DNA from: Chryseobacterium soldanellicola
GTDB lineage: Bacteria > Bacteroidota > Bacteroidia > Flavobacteriales > Weeksellaceae
Assembly: GCF_900100115.1 (NCBI RefSeq)
Contig: NZ_FNKL01000001.1
Span: 868,001-932,000, forward strand
Reading direction: 5' to 3'
DNA length: 64,000 bases
The position numbers were made by a program, and so were the translations under genes. The stretch's first letter is position 1, and every line of letters starts with the position of its first letter. Below are positions 1 through 9,788 of this stretch, piece after piece. Under the pieces are notes generated by a model that saw only the letters and a program-made list of their open reading frames with translations, searched no databases and was not told where the DNA came from.

Positions 1-142
1 TATGCTGTTCTTTTGTAAAAGATTCATAAAATTCTACTTCTCCAAAGTTTAACAGACGATATTTCAGCCCTTGCTCTTTTAGCCTTTCATCTAATACCTT
101 TTTACAAAGGGCATTAAAATCGAATTTAACATACATTTTCAT
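1..142 (-). CDS. AraC-type regulator, N-terminal part only
   Basis: An open frame starts at an ATG at 142 and runs off the left edge, giving 47 residues beginning MKMYVKFDFNALCKKVL. This opening resembles the N-terminus of short flavobacterial AraC-family regulators, whose DNA-binding domain lies further downstream and is outside the window. The family call rests on remembered similarity of the N-terminus, so it is moderate. No DNA-binding motif is visible here. Confidence 0.5.
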   Translation of the reverse strand, partial: MKMYVKFDFNALCKKVLDERLKEQGLKYRLLNFGEVEFYESFTKEQH

Positions 143-281
143 CCTGTAATAAGTGTGCCTAATTTTACGTAAATATAGTAATTTATTTCATTTAAAAGTG
201 AAATAGAATAACTTTTTTATTTTTTTTTATAAAACGCAAAAAACTCCTGCATTATTTAATACAGGAATCTAAACACTAAGG

Positions 282-350
282 ATGAAAAAAAATATACTGA
301 TAAAAAGCTTTACAAGCTTTAAAACCAAGCATATGAATGTATTGTTTTAG
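282..350 (+). CDS. possible 22-residue peptide
   Basis: A short frame beginning MKKNILIKSF and ending at a TAG sits in the gap between the AraC-type gene and the acetyltransferase. It is preceded by the leader ACACTAAGGAT, nearly the same string that precedes the HTH gene at 29642. The peptide is basic and has no Gly-Gly leader motif. No function is assigned, and it may be chance. The rest of the 143-438 gap is AT-rich with a weak TCCTG/CAGGA inverted repeat around 246-267 and nothing else I can support. Confidence 0.2.
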   Translation: MKKNILIKSFTSFKTKHMNVLF

Positions 351-438
351 AGTGATTTGGTTCTGGTGCAAAGATGGATTAAAAAAACACATCACCTGTT
401 ATAGAATTACCATCAAATGTTACAGAATTTTAAGTCAA

Positions 439-942
439 TTAAATGTGAATTAAAAACTCCATTAAATAGTCATCCATGAAAAAACCATTGCCAATATCAA
501 AAACGCCTTCATCATATACTTTATAACCTTGAGATTCATAGAATTTTTTCGCAGAATTATATTTGTTGACATTCAAAATAATGCGATTATCTCCGTTTTC
601 GGAAGCCTTTTGATTCAAAAACTGCAACGCATTTTTTCCAAAACCTTTCCCTTTGCTTTCCGGAACCAGGTAAATGCGGTGAAGTTTTGTGGTTTTTTCT
701 TCATAGTGATGCTCGTACCCGATAAATCCTTCAAAAGAATCATTATTTTCATCCAAAATCAAATAATAATGATAATCAGGTTTTTGTAAATGACCTGCAA
801 TTTCTTCGTGTGAATACATTGCGCTCAGCATAAAATCCATTTGTTCGGCAGAAAGTATCTCTGCATACGCATTTTCCCATGATCTTTTTGCTAAATCCTG
901 AATTAAGGAAATATCGTTTTCTGTTGCTTTTATTAATTTCAT
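439..942 (-). CDS. GNAT-family N-acetyltransferase
   Basis: This 167-residue protein has the Gcn5-related acetyltransferase layout: an N-terminal helix-rich part, a central strand, then the acetyl-CoA pyrophosphate-binding motif A around residues 91-105 (YLVPESKGKGFGKNAL), and a C-terminal motif with FYESQGYKV typical of the last core strand and helix. GNAT enzymes move acetyl from acetyl-CoA to an amine; the substrate cannot be told from sequence. It lies downstream of dapA on the same strand but is separated by a hairpin and 170 bp, so it is probably its own unit. Confidence 0.85.
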   Translation of the reverse strand: MKLIKATENDISLIQDLAKRSWENAYAEILSAEQMDFMLSAMYSHEEIAGHLQKPDYHYYLILDENNDSFEGFIGYEHHYEEKTTKLHRIYLVPESKGKGFGKNALQFLNQKASENGDNRIILNVNKYNSAKKFYESQGYKVYDEGVFDIGNGFFMDDYLMEFLIHI

Positions 943-966
943 TGTATAATATAATTTATTTTAATT

Positions 967-1000
967 AAAAAGGTGAAAAGCATTGCGCCTTCCACCTTTT
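967..1000 (-). terminator. terminator-like hairpin after dapA
   Basis: AAAAGGTG pairs with CACCTTTT across a loop, followed on the minus strand by a T-rich run. It sits between the dapA stop and the acetyltransferase start, so it would end dapA transcription. Confidence 0.5.
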
Positions 1001-1112
1001 ATATATTTTGTCAAATGTCAATTTTGCTTTGCAAGTGAATTGTAATTTCAACCAATAAATTCTCAAATTTACAATTGACTTATTCACTTTTCACATTTTG
1101 ACGTTTCACCCT

Positions 1113-1985
1113 TTAAATCTTCGCCATTTCAGCTTTAATTTTCGCATATAATCCTTCTGATGCAGGAACAAGAGGAAGTCTTAAATAGTTTTTAATGATT
1201 CCTTTCTCGGCCAAAATAACTTTAATTCCGCAAGGATTTCCTTCTGCGAAAATAAGTCTTGTGATCTCAACTAATTTATTATGTATTTCATACGCTTCAT
1301 CAACTTTTCTATCAAAAGCCAGCTGTACCATGTTAGAAAACTCTTTCGGATAGCCCTGCCCGATCACGGAAATTACTCCGTCTCCGCCAGCTAAAGTTAC
1401 GGGAAGTGTAAATTCATCATCTCCGGAAACTAAGGAAAATCCTTCAGGTTTTTTTCTTAAAATGTCGAAATACTGTAAAATATTTGGCGAAGCTTCTTTA
1501 ATTAAGAATAAATTCGGGAATTCATTTGCCAAACGTAAAGTGGTTTCCGCGTCAACATTTTGTCCGGTTCTTGAAGGGACGTTATAAATAATAATATTTT
1601 TTCCTGTGGAAGCCAATGCTTTATAATGCTGATAAAGCCCTTCCTGATTAGGTTTATTGTAATATGGAGACACAGAAAGTACCGCTTCAAAAGCTGAAAG
1701 GTCAGCTTCTTCAATCTGTTTTTTAACTTCAAGCGTATTATTTCCACCAATTCCCAACACCAAAGGCAAGCGTTTATTATTCACCTTAATGATATGATCT
1801 ACCACCTGTTTCTTCTCCTCGTCAGAAAGCGTTGCAGCCTCTGCCGTAGTTCCCAAAACAACTAAATAACTGGTTCCGTTTTCGATATTATAGTCCACAA
1901 GTTTTGTTAAACTGTCGAAATCAACGGATAAATCTTCATTAAAGGGTGTTACCAAAGCTACACCTACTCCTTTTAAAATGCTCAT
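1113..1985 (-). CDS. dapA: 4-hydroxy-tetrahydrodipicolinate synthase
   Basis: DapA condenses pyruvate with L-aspartate semialdehyde, the committed step of the diaminopimelate/lysine pathway, in the cytoplasm. The 290-residue length is standard. Visible family marks are GTTAEA near residues 45-50, the catalytic tyrosine in IIIYNVPSRTG (Tyr134) and the Schiff-base lysine in FLIKEASPN (Lys163). The start MSILKGVGVAL fits the family N-terminus. It is divergent from the nucleotidase genes, and the gap between them holds an AT-rich promoter zone. Confidence 0.95.
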   Translation of the reverse strand: MSILKGVGVALVTPFNEDLSVDFDSLTKLVDYNIENGTSYLVVLGTTAEAATLSDEEKKQVVDHIIKVNNKRLPLVLGIGGNNTLEVKKQIEEADLSAFEAVLSVSPYYNKPNQEGLYQHYKALASTGKNIIIYNVPSRTGQNVDAETTLRLANEFPNLFLIKEASPNILQYFDILRKKPEGFSLVSGDDEFTLPVTLAGGDGVISVIGQGYPKEFSNMVQLAFDRKVDEAYEIHNKLVEITRLIFAEGNPCGIKVILAEKGIIKNYLRLPLVPASEGLYAKIKAEMAKI

Positions 1986-2175
1986 CTGTTAGAATTATTT
2001 TTGTCAAATTTAATAATTTACGGTAAGAATTTGTAATAAATAATAATGTTTTATTATACATATAATTATATTTGCATATAGTAAAAGATAGTATGAAATC
2101 GCTATAACTCAAATTGTGCACAAAAAGCATGTAAGTTTGACGATTACAAATGATCTTAAAAATAATTTGCTGCAT

Positions 2176-2934
2176 ATGAAAAATAAATTCTTGTTACTGG
2201 GAATTGCTCTGGCAACACTTTCCGCTTGTAAGACGGCTTCTCCGTTGCAGGTGGCAGATGTGAAGACTCAGAAAAATATTTCTATTAATAATGAGCTAAA
2301 AAATGATGAGGAGTTTGTAAAAATTATTGAGCCTTATAAGCAAAAACTGGATAAAGAGATGAATCAGAAAATCTCTCACACCAATGTAGACCTTACAAAA
2401 CAGGGTGACAACAGTAATTTAGGCAATCTTTTGGCAGATTATACATTTGAAGGAGCTGATGAATGGACGAAAGCAAACCTTAAAAAAAATGTCGACGCCG
2501 CACTGATTAACATCGGAGGAATCCGTACAACAATTGGGAAAGGTGATATTTGGCTGAAAAGTGTGTTTGAGGTAATGCCTTTCGAAAATGAAGTGATTAT
2601 TGTTAAAATGAAAGGATCAGATTTACAGGGACTTTTTGATTATTATGCAAAAACTCAGGTAAACAATCCGGTTTCTCATTTATATATTGAAACTAATAAC
2701 GGACAATTAACCAAGACTTTAATCAACGGAAAAGAAGTAAATCCGACACAGGATTACTACATCGCAACGTCTGATTATCTGGCTTTGGGTGGTGATAATA
2801 TGAAATTCTTCGCAAAAGGAGAATCTATCCCGACAGGAATTAAGTTAAGAGATCTTTTCATTAATTATTTTAAGAAAAATCCTGACGTTGTGGCCAATAC
2901 AGATGTTCGTTTAAATTTTATCGGTAAAAAGTAA
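2176..2934 (+). CDS. 5'-nucleotidase C-terminal domain lipoprotein
   Basis: This 252-residue protein corresponds to the C-terminal substrate-binding domain of UshA-type 5'-nucleotidases, encoded here as a separate gene. I prefer the ATG at 2176 over an upstream ATG at 2116 because it gives a lipoprotein signal, MKNKFLLLGIALATLSACK, with the lipobox cysteine at residue 18. Motifs include GNLLADYTFEGAD, INIGGIRTTIGKG and YYIATSDYLALGGDN, all typical of this domain. The stop overlaps the next start as TAATG, so both products are made together and presumably act as one envelope enzyme. Confidence 0.88.
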   Translation: MKNKFLLLGIALATLSACKTASPLQVADVKTQKNISINNELKNDEEFVKIIEPYKQKLDKEMNQKISHTNVDLTKQGDNSNLGNLLADYTFEGADEWTKANLKKNVDAALINIGGIRTTIGKGDIWLKSVFEVMPFENEVIIVKMKGSDLQGLFDYYAKTQVNNPVSHLYIETNNGQLTKTLINGKEVNPTQDYYIATSDYLALGGDNMKFFAKGESIPTGIKLRDLFINYFKKNPDVVANTDVRLNFIGKK

Positions 2935-3884
2935 TGGATAGAAAAAGTTTTTTAAAAGCAATAGGTGGCGGAACTTTAGCAATGGCTTTAGCTCCGAATA
3001 TGATGATGGCGGAAGAATTAAATATTCTTGACTTAAAATCCGCAAATAAACTGACTATTCTTCATACCAACGACCAGCACAGCAGAATAGAGCCTTTTGA
3101 CGAAAGCTATACCAAAAATCCCAATCAGGGAGGCTTTGCGAGAAGAGCAAGCTTAATTCAGCAAATCAGAAATCAGGAATCTAATGTTTTGCTTCTTGAT
3201 TCGGGCGATATTTTTCAGGGAACTCCTTATTTCAATTTCTTTGGAGGTGAGCTGGAGTTTAAATTAATGTCCATGATGAAGTATGATGCTTCAACGATGG
3301 GAAATCATGATTTTGATAATAGTTTAGACGGATTTTTAAAGGTTTTGCCGAATGCGCAGTTTCCTTTTATCTGTTCGAATTATGATTTTAAAAATACAAT
3401 TCTTGACGGAAAGACCTCTCAATACAAGATTTTTAACAAAAACGGAATCAAAGTCGGGATTTTCGGTGTCGGAATTCAGTTAGATGGATTGGTTGGTAAA
3501 AAGCAATATGGAGAAACAGTGTATTCAGATCCAATTGATGTGGCACAACATTATTCAAATTTCCTTAAAAACGAACAAAAATGTGATCTCGTAATCTGCC
3601 TTTCACATATCGGCTACGATTATAAAGACGAACCGGATAAAGTAAGCGATAAAATTTTAGCGGCAAAGACAGAAAATATTGATCTGATTTTGGGCGGCCA
3701 TACCCATACTTTCCTACCGGAACCACAAACTTTCAAAAACAGACAAGGCAAAAATGTTTTGGTCAATCAGGTGGGTTGGGCAGGTTTGCTTTTAGGCAGA
3801 ATAGATTTCTTTTTTGATTCAAATAAAAACGTACAACATATTTCCTGGAATAATCAGGCGATAGACAGCTCTATAATAGCATAA
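2934..3884 (+). CDS. 5'-nucleotidase N-terminal metallophosphatase
   Basis: This 316-residue protein is the catalytic metallophosphoesterase half of a UshA-like 5'-nucleotidase. Metal-binding motifs appear in order: ILHTNDQHSRIEP, LLLDSGDIFQGTPYF, MGNHDFDNS, LSHIGY and GGHTHTFLP. The N-terminus MDRKSFLKAIGGGTLAM resembles a Tat signal but has Arg-Lys rather than Arg-Arg. Its start overlaps the stop of the upstream C-terminal-domain gene by one base, so the two domains of the usual single chain are encoded in reversed order. Confidence 0.9.
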   Translation: MDRKSFLKAIGGGTLAMALAPNMMMAEELNILDLKSANKLTILHTNDQHSRIEPFDESYTKNPNQGGFARRASLIQQIRNQESNVLLLDSGDIFQGTPYFNFFGGELEFKLMSMMKYDASTMGNHDFDNSLDGFLKVLPNAQFPFICSNYDFKNTILDGKTSQYKIFNKNGIKVGIFGVGIQLDGLVGKKQYGETVYSDPIDVAQHYSNFLKNEQKCDLVICLSHIGYDYKDEPDKVSDKILAAKTENIDLILGGHTHTFLPEPQTFKNRQGKNVLVNQVGWAGLLLGRIDFFFDSNKNVQHISWNNQAIDSSIIA

Positions 3885-3885
3885 T

Positions 3886-6129
3886 ATGAAAAAACTCTCT
3901 ATAATTTCTCTTGGTATTTTGGCATCCCTGCAATGTGTAGATGCTCAGGTTATTTCTTCAAAAAAATGGTCGGATATGTTCTCCTACAACAATGTTCTGG
4001 CGATGAAAGAAGATAACGGAAAAATAGTGGCAGCTACGGAAAACGGGATTTTCTATTATACAATTTCAACAGGAGAAATTACAAAGCTGTCCAAAGCAAA
4101 CGGCTTACATGAGGTCGCTATTTCTGCATTTGATTATAATCCGCAGACCAAAGTCGGTTTGATCGGCTATCAAAACGGCTCGATGGATGTGATCACTCCG
4201 GACGGTGTTACTTATATTGTAGATATTCCGATTGCAACAGGCTACAGCGGGAGTAAAAAAATTAATCATATTTCAATTACAGGCGAAAAAGCTACAGTTT
4301 CCGTCGGGTATGGAGTTTCTGTTTTTGATTTAAAAAAGAAAGAATTTGGTGATTCCGCATTCTTCTTATCGGGAGGTGTTTACGAAGCAAGCAATGAAGC
4401 AACAATTCTTGGTAACAAAGTCTTTTCCGTAACCAATACAGGATTAAAAAGCCATGATATGAATACCACTTTCCCAGTATTTTCTACATGGACTACAGAG
4501 ATGCCAGGAACCTTCAAACACATTGATTCAGAAGGTGTTTTAACTTTCTCATCGGCTACAACTGCTTATCTTTATAACAGTGGCACATCTATTCCGCTTT
4601 CACAGAGCTTTGGAGATGTGCAGGATGTGGTGGTTACGGCCAATAATATCATCGTTACAGATCTCAACAGGGTATATACATTCAACACAAACGGAAATTT
4701 TGCTGCTACGGCAAGCTTCGGTGAAGAATGTAATACAGCAACCACTGTCTCCGGAAAAGTATATGGCGGAACAAAATTGTCCGGAGTAAAAGATGAAACA
4801 AATAATACTTTCAGACCAGACGGGCCTTATAAAAATGCTTCCTATAAAATTTCTCTGGTAAATGACCAGCTTTGGGTATCGAGTGGCGCAAGAGATGCCT
4901 ATAATAACCCGATTTACAGAGATTTAGGTTATTATCATTTTGATGGAACGAAATGGAATTATCCTGATTATTTTCTTAATAATCCGATCAATTTTAATGT
5001 GCTCGACGTTATGGCCAATCCGTCCAATCCGAGTGAAGTTTTCTTTGTAAATTATTCATTTTTGCCTAATGAAAAAGGCATTTATAAAATGGAAAATAAT
5101 GTCTTTAAAAAAGTATACAAAAATAGTGATTCGGGATCTTTCAACAACAGGCCTTCAGGGTTGGCATTTGATGAAAACAACCAGCTTTTTGCTTCTGTAG
5201 GCTTAATCGAAGGAACGACCGCCAATACAGGATATTACTTTTTTGACAGGCCCGCAGATGATTTTATTCTTGTGCCTTTAATTGCCGCAGGAAATACTCA
5301 AAAGCCACTTGTGAAAGACAATATTATTTATATTCCAAGCCCGTTTTTTGATCCGGGCGGATTGATTATGAAAGAATACGGAAGTAATCCGGCCTCAATT
5401 AATGGCGCTTTAAAAGTAATCAGAAAAGAAAATAATCTCGCCGCAAACGGAACCGTTTCTGCCGCGATTGATAAAGATGATAACGTCTGGATCGGAACCA
5501 GAGGCGGATTGAGAATTCTTTCAAATCCAAAATCTGCCATCACAGAAGCGACCCCGCAAACAGAAGCTATCGTCATTGAACAAAACGGAATCGCTGAAGA
5601 GCTTTTCAGAGATAATACGATTTTACAGATCGAGCCTGACTCCGGAAATCACAAATGGGTTTCTGTAGATGGTGGTGGAGTTTATTACCTATCGGAGGAT
5701 GGCGAACAAACCATCAAACATTTCACAAAAGAAAATTCACCGTTACCCAATAATAGCGTTACAGACATCAAGGTTGACAATAAAACAGGAAGGGTTTATT
5801 TTGTGACCCTTGACGGAATTATGACGTATCAAAGTGATGTCGCCGATGTAAATTCTAACTTCGGAAACGTTTTGGTTTATCCAAATCCTGTGGTTTATTC
5901 AAACTTTAAAGGAAAAGTTACAATTAAAGGGTTAGCCGAAAAAACAAACATCAGAATTACCGATGCTGCCGGAAATGTGATCCATTCTGCTGTAGCCAGA
6001 GGAGGTTATTACGAATGGGATCTTAACAATATGAGAGGGAAAAGAGTGGCTTCCGGGATTTATTTTGTTTTAATGACCAATGAAGACGGTTCCGACAAAG
6101 CGACTGCAAAAATCGCTGTAGTTAATTAA
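3886..6129 (+). CDS. porZ: PorZ-like type IX secretion protein
   Basis: The 747-residue protein has a cleavable signal (MKKLSIISLGILASLQCVDAQ), two beta-propeller-like halves with repeated blades resembling two-component regulator propellers, and a C-terminal region (about 660-747) with VYPNPVV, IRITDAAGNVIH and GIYFVLM strands typical of T9SS sorting domains. PorZ in Porphyromonas gingivalis is a surface component of the type IX secretion attachment complex with the same architecture. Position directly before recO, overlapping it by one base, matches the arrangement I recall in flavobacteria. No biochemical motif distinguishes it from other propeller proteins, so the name is moderately sure. 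Confidence 0.7.
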   Translation: MKKLSIISLGILASLQCVDAQVISSKKWSDMFSYNNVLAMKEDNGKIVAATENGIFYYTISTGEITKLSKANGLHEVAISAFDYNPQTKVGLIGYQNGSMDVITPDGVTYIVDIPIATGYSGSKKINHISITGEKATVSVGYGVSVFDLKKKEFGDSAFFLSGGVYEASNEATILGNKVFSVTNTGLKSHDMNTTFPVFSTWTTEMPGTFKHIDSEGVLTFSSATTAYLYNSGTSIPLSQSFGDVQDVVVTANNIIVTDLNRVYTFNTNGNFAATASFGEECNTATTVSGKVYGGTKLSGVKDETNNTFRPDGPYKNASYKISLVNDQLWVSSGARDAYNNPIYRDLGYYHFDGTKWNYPDYFLNNPINFNVLDVMANPSNPSEVFFVNYSFLPNEKGIYKMENNVFKKVYKNSDSGSFNNRPSGLAFDENNQLFASVGLIEGTTANTGYYFFDRPADDFILVPLIAAGNTQKPLVKDNIIYIPSPFFDPGGLIMKEYGSNPASINGALKVIRKENNLAANGTVSAAIDKDDNVWIGTRGGLRILSNPKSAITEATPQTEAIVIEQNGIAEELFRDNTILQIEPDSGNHKWVSVDGGGVYYLSEDGEQTIKHFTKENSPLPNNSVTDIKVDNKTGRVYFVTLDGIMTYQSDVADVNSNFGNVLVYPNPVVYSNFKGKVTIKGLAEKTNIRITDAAGNVIHSAVARGGYYEWDLNNMRGKRVASGIYFVLMTNEDGSDKATAKIAVVN

Positions 6130-6815
6130 TGAATTCACAAGACGGCTTTTTACTTTCTTATATAAAATATGGTGAAAATGATGCTATTCTTCACTGCTTT
6201 TCGGAGGAAGATGGTTTTCAAACCTACTTTTTAAAAGGAATTTATTCTAAAAGAAACAAGAAGAAAGCATTGCTGTTGCCTTTGAGCAAGCTTAATTTTT
6301 CCGTTAATTTGGGAAGAGGCGGCGGTATTCAGTCCATTTCAAAGTTTGAGCTGGTAAAAAGCCACGATATTTACAGTGATATTAAAAGCAATACGGTCAT
6401 TTTTTTCATCTCGGATTTCCTGAATCAGGTATTAAGAAATGAAAATAAAAACTTACGCTTATTTTTTGGAATTGAAGAATTTATCACTGAATTATCGCAA
6501 CAGAATTATCAGTCTCATTTGATTTTTTTAATTAAAATTCTGGAAATCCAGGGTGTAGCGCCATTGATTAATAGTGGTAATTTTCTCGATCCCGAAACAG
6601 GAACTTTTTCTGAAATTTTGGTACATCAGCTATTCAACCGGGAAATTTCCTCGATTTGGAAAAGTATCATTTCATCAGAAAACCCTTATCAGATAAAGAT
6701 CCATTCTACATTTAGAAAAGATTTTTTAGACAGCCTTTTGGTGTATTATCACTATCATATCACAGATTTTAAAATCCCGGCTTCACTTGAAGTGATTCAG
6801 CAGATATTTGAATAA
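6129..6815 (+). CDS. recO: DNA repair protein RecO
   Basis: RecO anneals strands and loads RecA with RecR in gap repair. The 228-residue protein opens with an OB-fold region: GFLLSYIKYGENDAILHCF, then a basic strand FLKGIYSKRNKKKALLLPL, both typical of Bacteroidota RecO. The N-terminus overlaps the porZ stop (TAATG), so translation is probably coupled. The zinc-finger cysteines of some RecO proteins are not visible, as is usual in this phylum. Confidence 0.88.
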   Translation: MNSQDGFLLSYIKYGENDAILHCFSEEDGFQTYFLKGIYSKRNKKKALLLPLSKLNFSVNLGRGGGIQSISKFELVKSHDIYSDIKSNTVIFFISDFLNQVLRNENKNLRLFFGIEEFITELSQQNYQSHLIFLIKILEIQGVAPLINSGNFLDPETGTFSEILVHQLFNREISSIWKSIISSENPYQIKIHSTFRKDFLDSLLVYYHYHITDFKIPASLEVIQQIFE

Positions 6816-6956
6816 AATTATTGATTTTCATTACACATACAATTTTTTCATTCCGTAGAAATCCAAACTCATTTTGTTGAATTAAATGTGAAAATCATTG
6901 CTGAAATTCCTGCGCAATGATAAACTGTATGTGTATTTTTCACGAACTTTTATGAT

Positions 6957-9611
6957 TTACTTTGCATCATCAGGCATTTCTGTTTCAGATTCTGCGATCT
7001 CTTTTTTTGAAAACCTTGGCTGAAGGATTTTTGCAATTAAGCCCGTCCAGCCCGTTTGATGGGAAGCACCTACTCCACGGCCATTATCACCATGAAAATA
7101 TTCGTAAAATAAAATATAATCCTTAAAATCAGGGTCCGTTTGAAATCTCGGATACTGGCCATTCACGGGACGGTTTCCATTTTCATCTATTAAAAATATC
7201 CTGGATAATCTTTTGCTTAATTCATCTGCAATCTGATCTAAATTCAAATAATTTCCGCTTCCGGTAGGATATTCAACTATAAAATCCGGGCTGTAGTAAA
7301 AGAAAAAACGCTGCAAGCTTTCAATAATTAAAAAATTGATGGGAAACCAGATCGGCCCGCGCCAGTTGCTGTTCCCCCCAAAAAGCCCGCTGTCACTTTC
7401 CGCCGGAGTATATTTTACGGAGTAATCTGTTCCGTTTAAATTTAACTGGTATGGATTTTTTTCATATTCTTTCGACAAAGCACGAATACCGTATTCACCT
7501 AAAAATTCATTTGGATTTAACATCCTGCTCAGCAGTCTTTTCAGGCGATGGCCTCTTAAAAGTGAAAGCAAGTGTTTGGAATCCTGACCTTTAACTTCCC
7601 AATGAGAAACCAAAGAGGCTAATTCCGGTTTATTTTCCAGCACCCAATTCATTCTTTTCTTAAAATTGGGCAACTTTTCGATCATTTCATCATCAATCAC
7701 CTCAACGGCAAACATCGGAATCAATCCAACAACCGTTCTCATTCTCAGATACATATGATTTCCATCATTGGAAGCAATGGCATCGTAGAAAAATTCGTCT
7801 TTTTCATCCCAAAGACTGAAATGCTCTTCTCCCATATTGTCGAGAGAATTGGCTATAGAAAGGAAATGTTCAAAGAATTTCATCGCCATTTCTTCATACA
7901 CTTTGTTATAAAGCGCTAATTCTAAGGCAATTCTCATCATATTGAGCGCAAACATCGCCATCCAGCTTGTTCCGTCTGACTGTTCCAGATGTTCGCCATT
8001 CGGAAGCGGTAAATTTCTGTCGAAAACACCGATATTATCGAGTCCTAAAAATCCGCCTTCAAAGATATTATTCCCGTTGTTATCTTTTTTATTGACCCAC
8101 CATGTGAAGTTCATCAGCAGCTTTTGGAAAGCACTTTCCAGAAACTCTATATCCGGCTTATCATTTAAATATTCATCAATTTTAAACACCCTGAAAACGG
8201 CCCAGGCGTGCACCGGAGGATTCACATCACTGAAATTCCATTCATAGGCCGGAAGCTGGCCGTTGGGATGCATATACCATTCAAAAAGGAAAAGCTTTAG
8301 CTGATATTTTGCAAAACCGGGATCAATTAAAGAAAAGCTGATGGTGTGAAAAGCCAGGTCCCAGGTCGCATACCACGGATATTCCCACTTATCGGGCATC
8401 GAAATGATATGCTCATTATTGAGATGCTTCCATTCGTAATTCCTGATTTTCTCACGGGATTTTGAAGGTTTAACTTCCGCAGGATCGCCTTTCAGCCATT
8501 TTTCGACGTTGTAGTGATAAAACATTTTATTCCACAACATTCCGGCGAAGGCTTGTCGCTGAACGAGCTTTTCGTCATCAGATTTTATTCCTTCCTGGAT
8601 TTCAGCATAAAAATTATCGGCGTCTTTTTGTCTTGCGGTAAAAATTCCGTCAAAATCTTCAAAAGGAAGTGGTAAATTTTTATCAGAAATCCTGAATTCA
8701 AAAATTTTTGTTTCTTTAGCCTTAAAATTTTCATCAATAAAAAATGCAGCTTTTGTACCGATATCTTTCGGATTTATGGCCTGGGAATTTCCGTTAATTA
8801 TAAAATCATTAATTCCGTCTTTAGCATATTTTGAGTCATTTGGGCATTGATAAAGCTTTTCATTATTGGTTTCGTTGTCACAAAATAAAGTTTTTAGAGA
8901 TTGTTTGGCGTAAATGTTTTTTATTTCTAAATCTTTGTGATTCACTTTAACGGAAGTGGCTTCTTCTGAGCTCAACTGAGGCTTGTAATTGTCATAGCCC
9001 CAATTCCACGTATTTCTAAACCAAATTGTCGGAAGGATAATTAATGGTGCTTCTTTTCCGGATTTATTGGTAATGGTGAGCTTAACTAAAATATCATTCG
9101 AACTTTCTTTCGCATATTCAATAAAAATATCAAAATATTCATTTTGGTCAAAAATTCCGGTATCGATCAGCTCATATTCTGGGTCATTTTTACCTCTTTC
9201 TGCATTTGTTTTAATTAAATCTTCATAAGGAAACGCGTTTTGAGGATATTTATATAGCATTTTCATGTAAGAATGCGTCGGCGTAGAATCCAGGTAATAA
9301 AAATATTCTTTAACATCTTCCCCGTGATTTCCCTGCTCGTTTGACAGACCAAAGAAACGTTCTTTCACCATTTTATCTTTTTTATTCCAAAATCCTATGG
9401 AAAAAACCAGCTTTTGGGAATCATCACAAATCCCGCAAATCCCTTCTTCGCCCCATCTGTAGGTTTTGGCTTCGGCAGAATCGTGGTTGGTGTAATTCCA
9501 TGCGTCGCCGTCTTCGCTGTAATCTTCGCGAACAAGCCCCCACTCACGGTTGCTGACGTAAGGTCCCCATTTTTTCCATAAAATATCTAAAAGTCTTTCC
9601 TTTTCCTGCAT
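6957..9611 (-). CDS. GH63-type glucosidase
   Basis: This 884-residue protein is a glycoside hydrolase of the (alpha/alpha)6 toroid class related to GH63 and the MGH1-like glucosidases. Signature stretches are WYATWDLAFHTISFSLIDPG, GGFLGLDNIGVFDR, EQSDGTSWMAMFALNMMR and SNWRGPIWFPINFLIIE, which carry the acidic residues expected near the active site. No signal peptide is visible, so it is likely cytoplasmic. The next gene downstream on this strand is absent; an SDR gene resembling glucose 1-dehydrogenase lies upstream in the same direction. The sugar substrate is not known. Confidence 0.82.
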   Translation of the reverse strand: MQEKERLLDILWKKWGPYVSNREWGLVREDYSEDGDAWNYTNHDSAEAKTYRWGEEGICGICDDSQKLVFSIGFWNKKDKMVKERFFGLSNEQGNHGEDVKEYFYYLDSTPTHSYMKMLYKYPQNAFPYEDLIKTNAERGKNDPEYELIDTGIFDQNEYFDIFIEYAKESSNDILVKLTITNKSGKEAPLIILPTIWFRNTWNWGYDNYKPQLSSEEATSVKVNHKDLEIKNIYAKQSLKTLFCDNETNNEKLYQCPNDSKYAKDGINDFIINGNSQAINPKDIGTKAAFFIDENFKAKETKIFEFRISDKNLPLPFEDFDGIFTARQKDADNFYAEIQEGIKSDDEKLVQRQAFAGMLWNKMFYHYNVEKWLKGDPAEVKPSKSREKIRNYEWKHLNNEHIISMPDKWEYPWYATWDLAFHTISFSLIDPGFAKYQLKLFLFEWYMHPNGQLPAYEWNFSDVNPPVHAWAVFRVFKIDEYLNDKPDIEFLESAFQKLLMNFTWWVNKKDNNGNNIFEGGFLGLDNIGVFDRNLPLPNGEHLEQSDGTSWMAMFALNMMRIALELALYNKVYEEMAMKFFEHFLSIANSLDNMGEEHFSLWDEKDEFFYDAIASNDGNHMYLRMRTVVGLIPMFAVEVIDDEMIEKLPNFKKRMNWVLENKPELASLVSHWEVKGQDSKHLLSLLRGHRLKRLLSRMLNPNEFLGEYGIRALSKEYEKNPYQLNLNGTDYSVKYTPAESDSGLFGGNSNWRGPIWFPINFLIIESLQRFFFYYSPDFIVEYPTGSGNYLNLDQIADELSKRLSRIFLIDENGNRPVNGQYPRFQTDPDFKDYILFYEYFHGDNGRGVGASHQTGWTGLIAKILQPRFSKKEIAESETEMPDDAK

Positions 9612-9624
9612 AATTGATAAATGA

Positions 9625-9785
9625 TTAATAATAAATGATTAAAGGGTGAATGGTCAATTCTGCTTTGCAAGTCAATGGTGAATTTTTTAACTATTCGTAT
9701 AATGTGAACAGCTAATTTTTGCTTGCATTGAATTGTGAGTTTATAAAAATTTACAAAGAAGGCAATTCACTATTGACAATTGCTC
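9625..9785. repeat. AT-rich intergenic repeat (TTTGCAAGT core)
   Basis: The gap between the glucosidase and the SDR is filled by an imperfect inverted repeat with GGTGAATGGTCAATT, a TTTGCAAGTCAAT core and a right end with CAATTCACTATTGACAATTG. Related copies occur near 1005-1105, 13417-13490, 27414-27490, 37880-37955, 38282-38370, 38684-38795 and 47545-47600. Confidence 0.6.
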
Positions 9786-9788
9786 TTC

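Noticed and set aside
5328..5576. 82-residue minus-strand frame inside porZ
   Set aside because: It is a shadow of the porZ coding frame without independent support.
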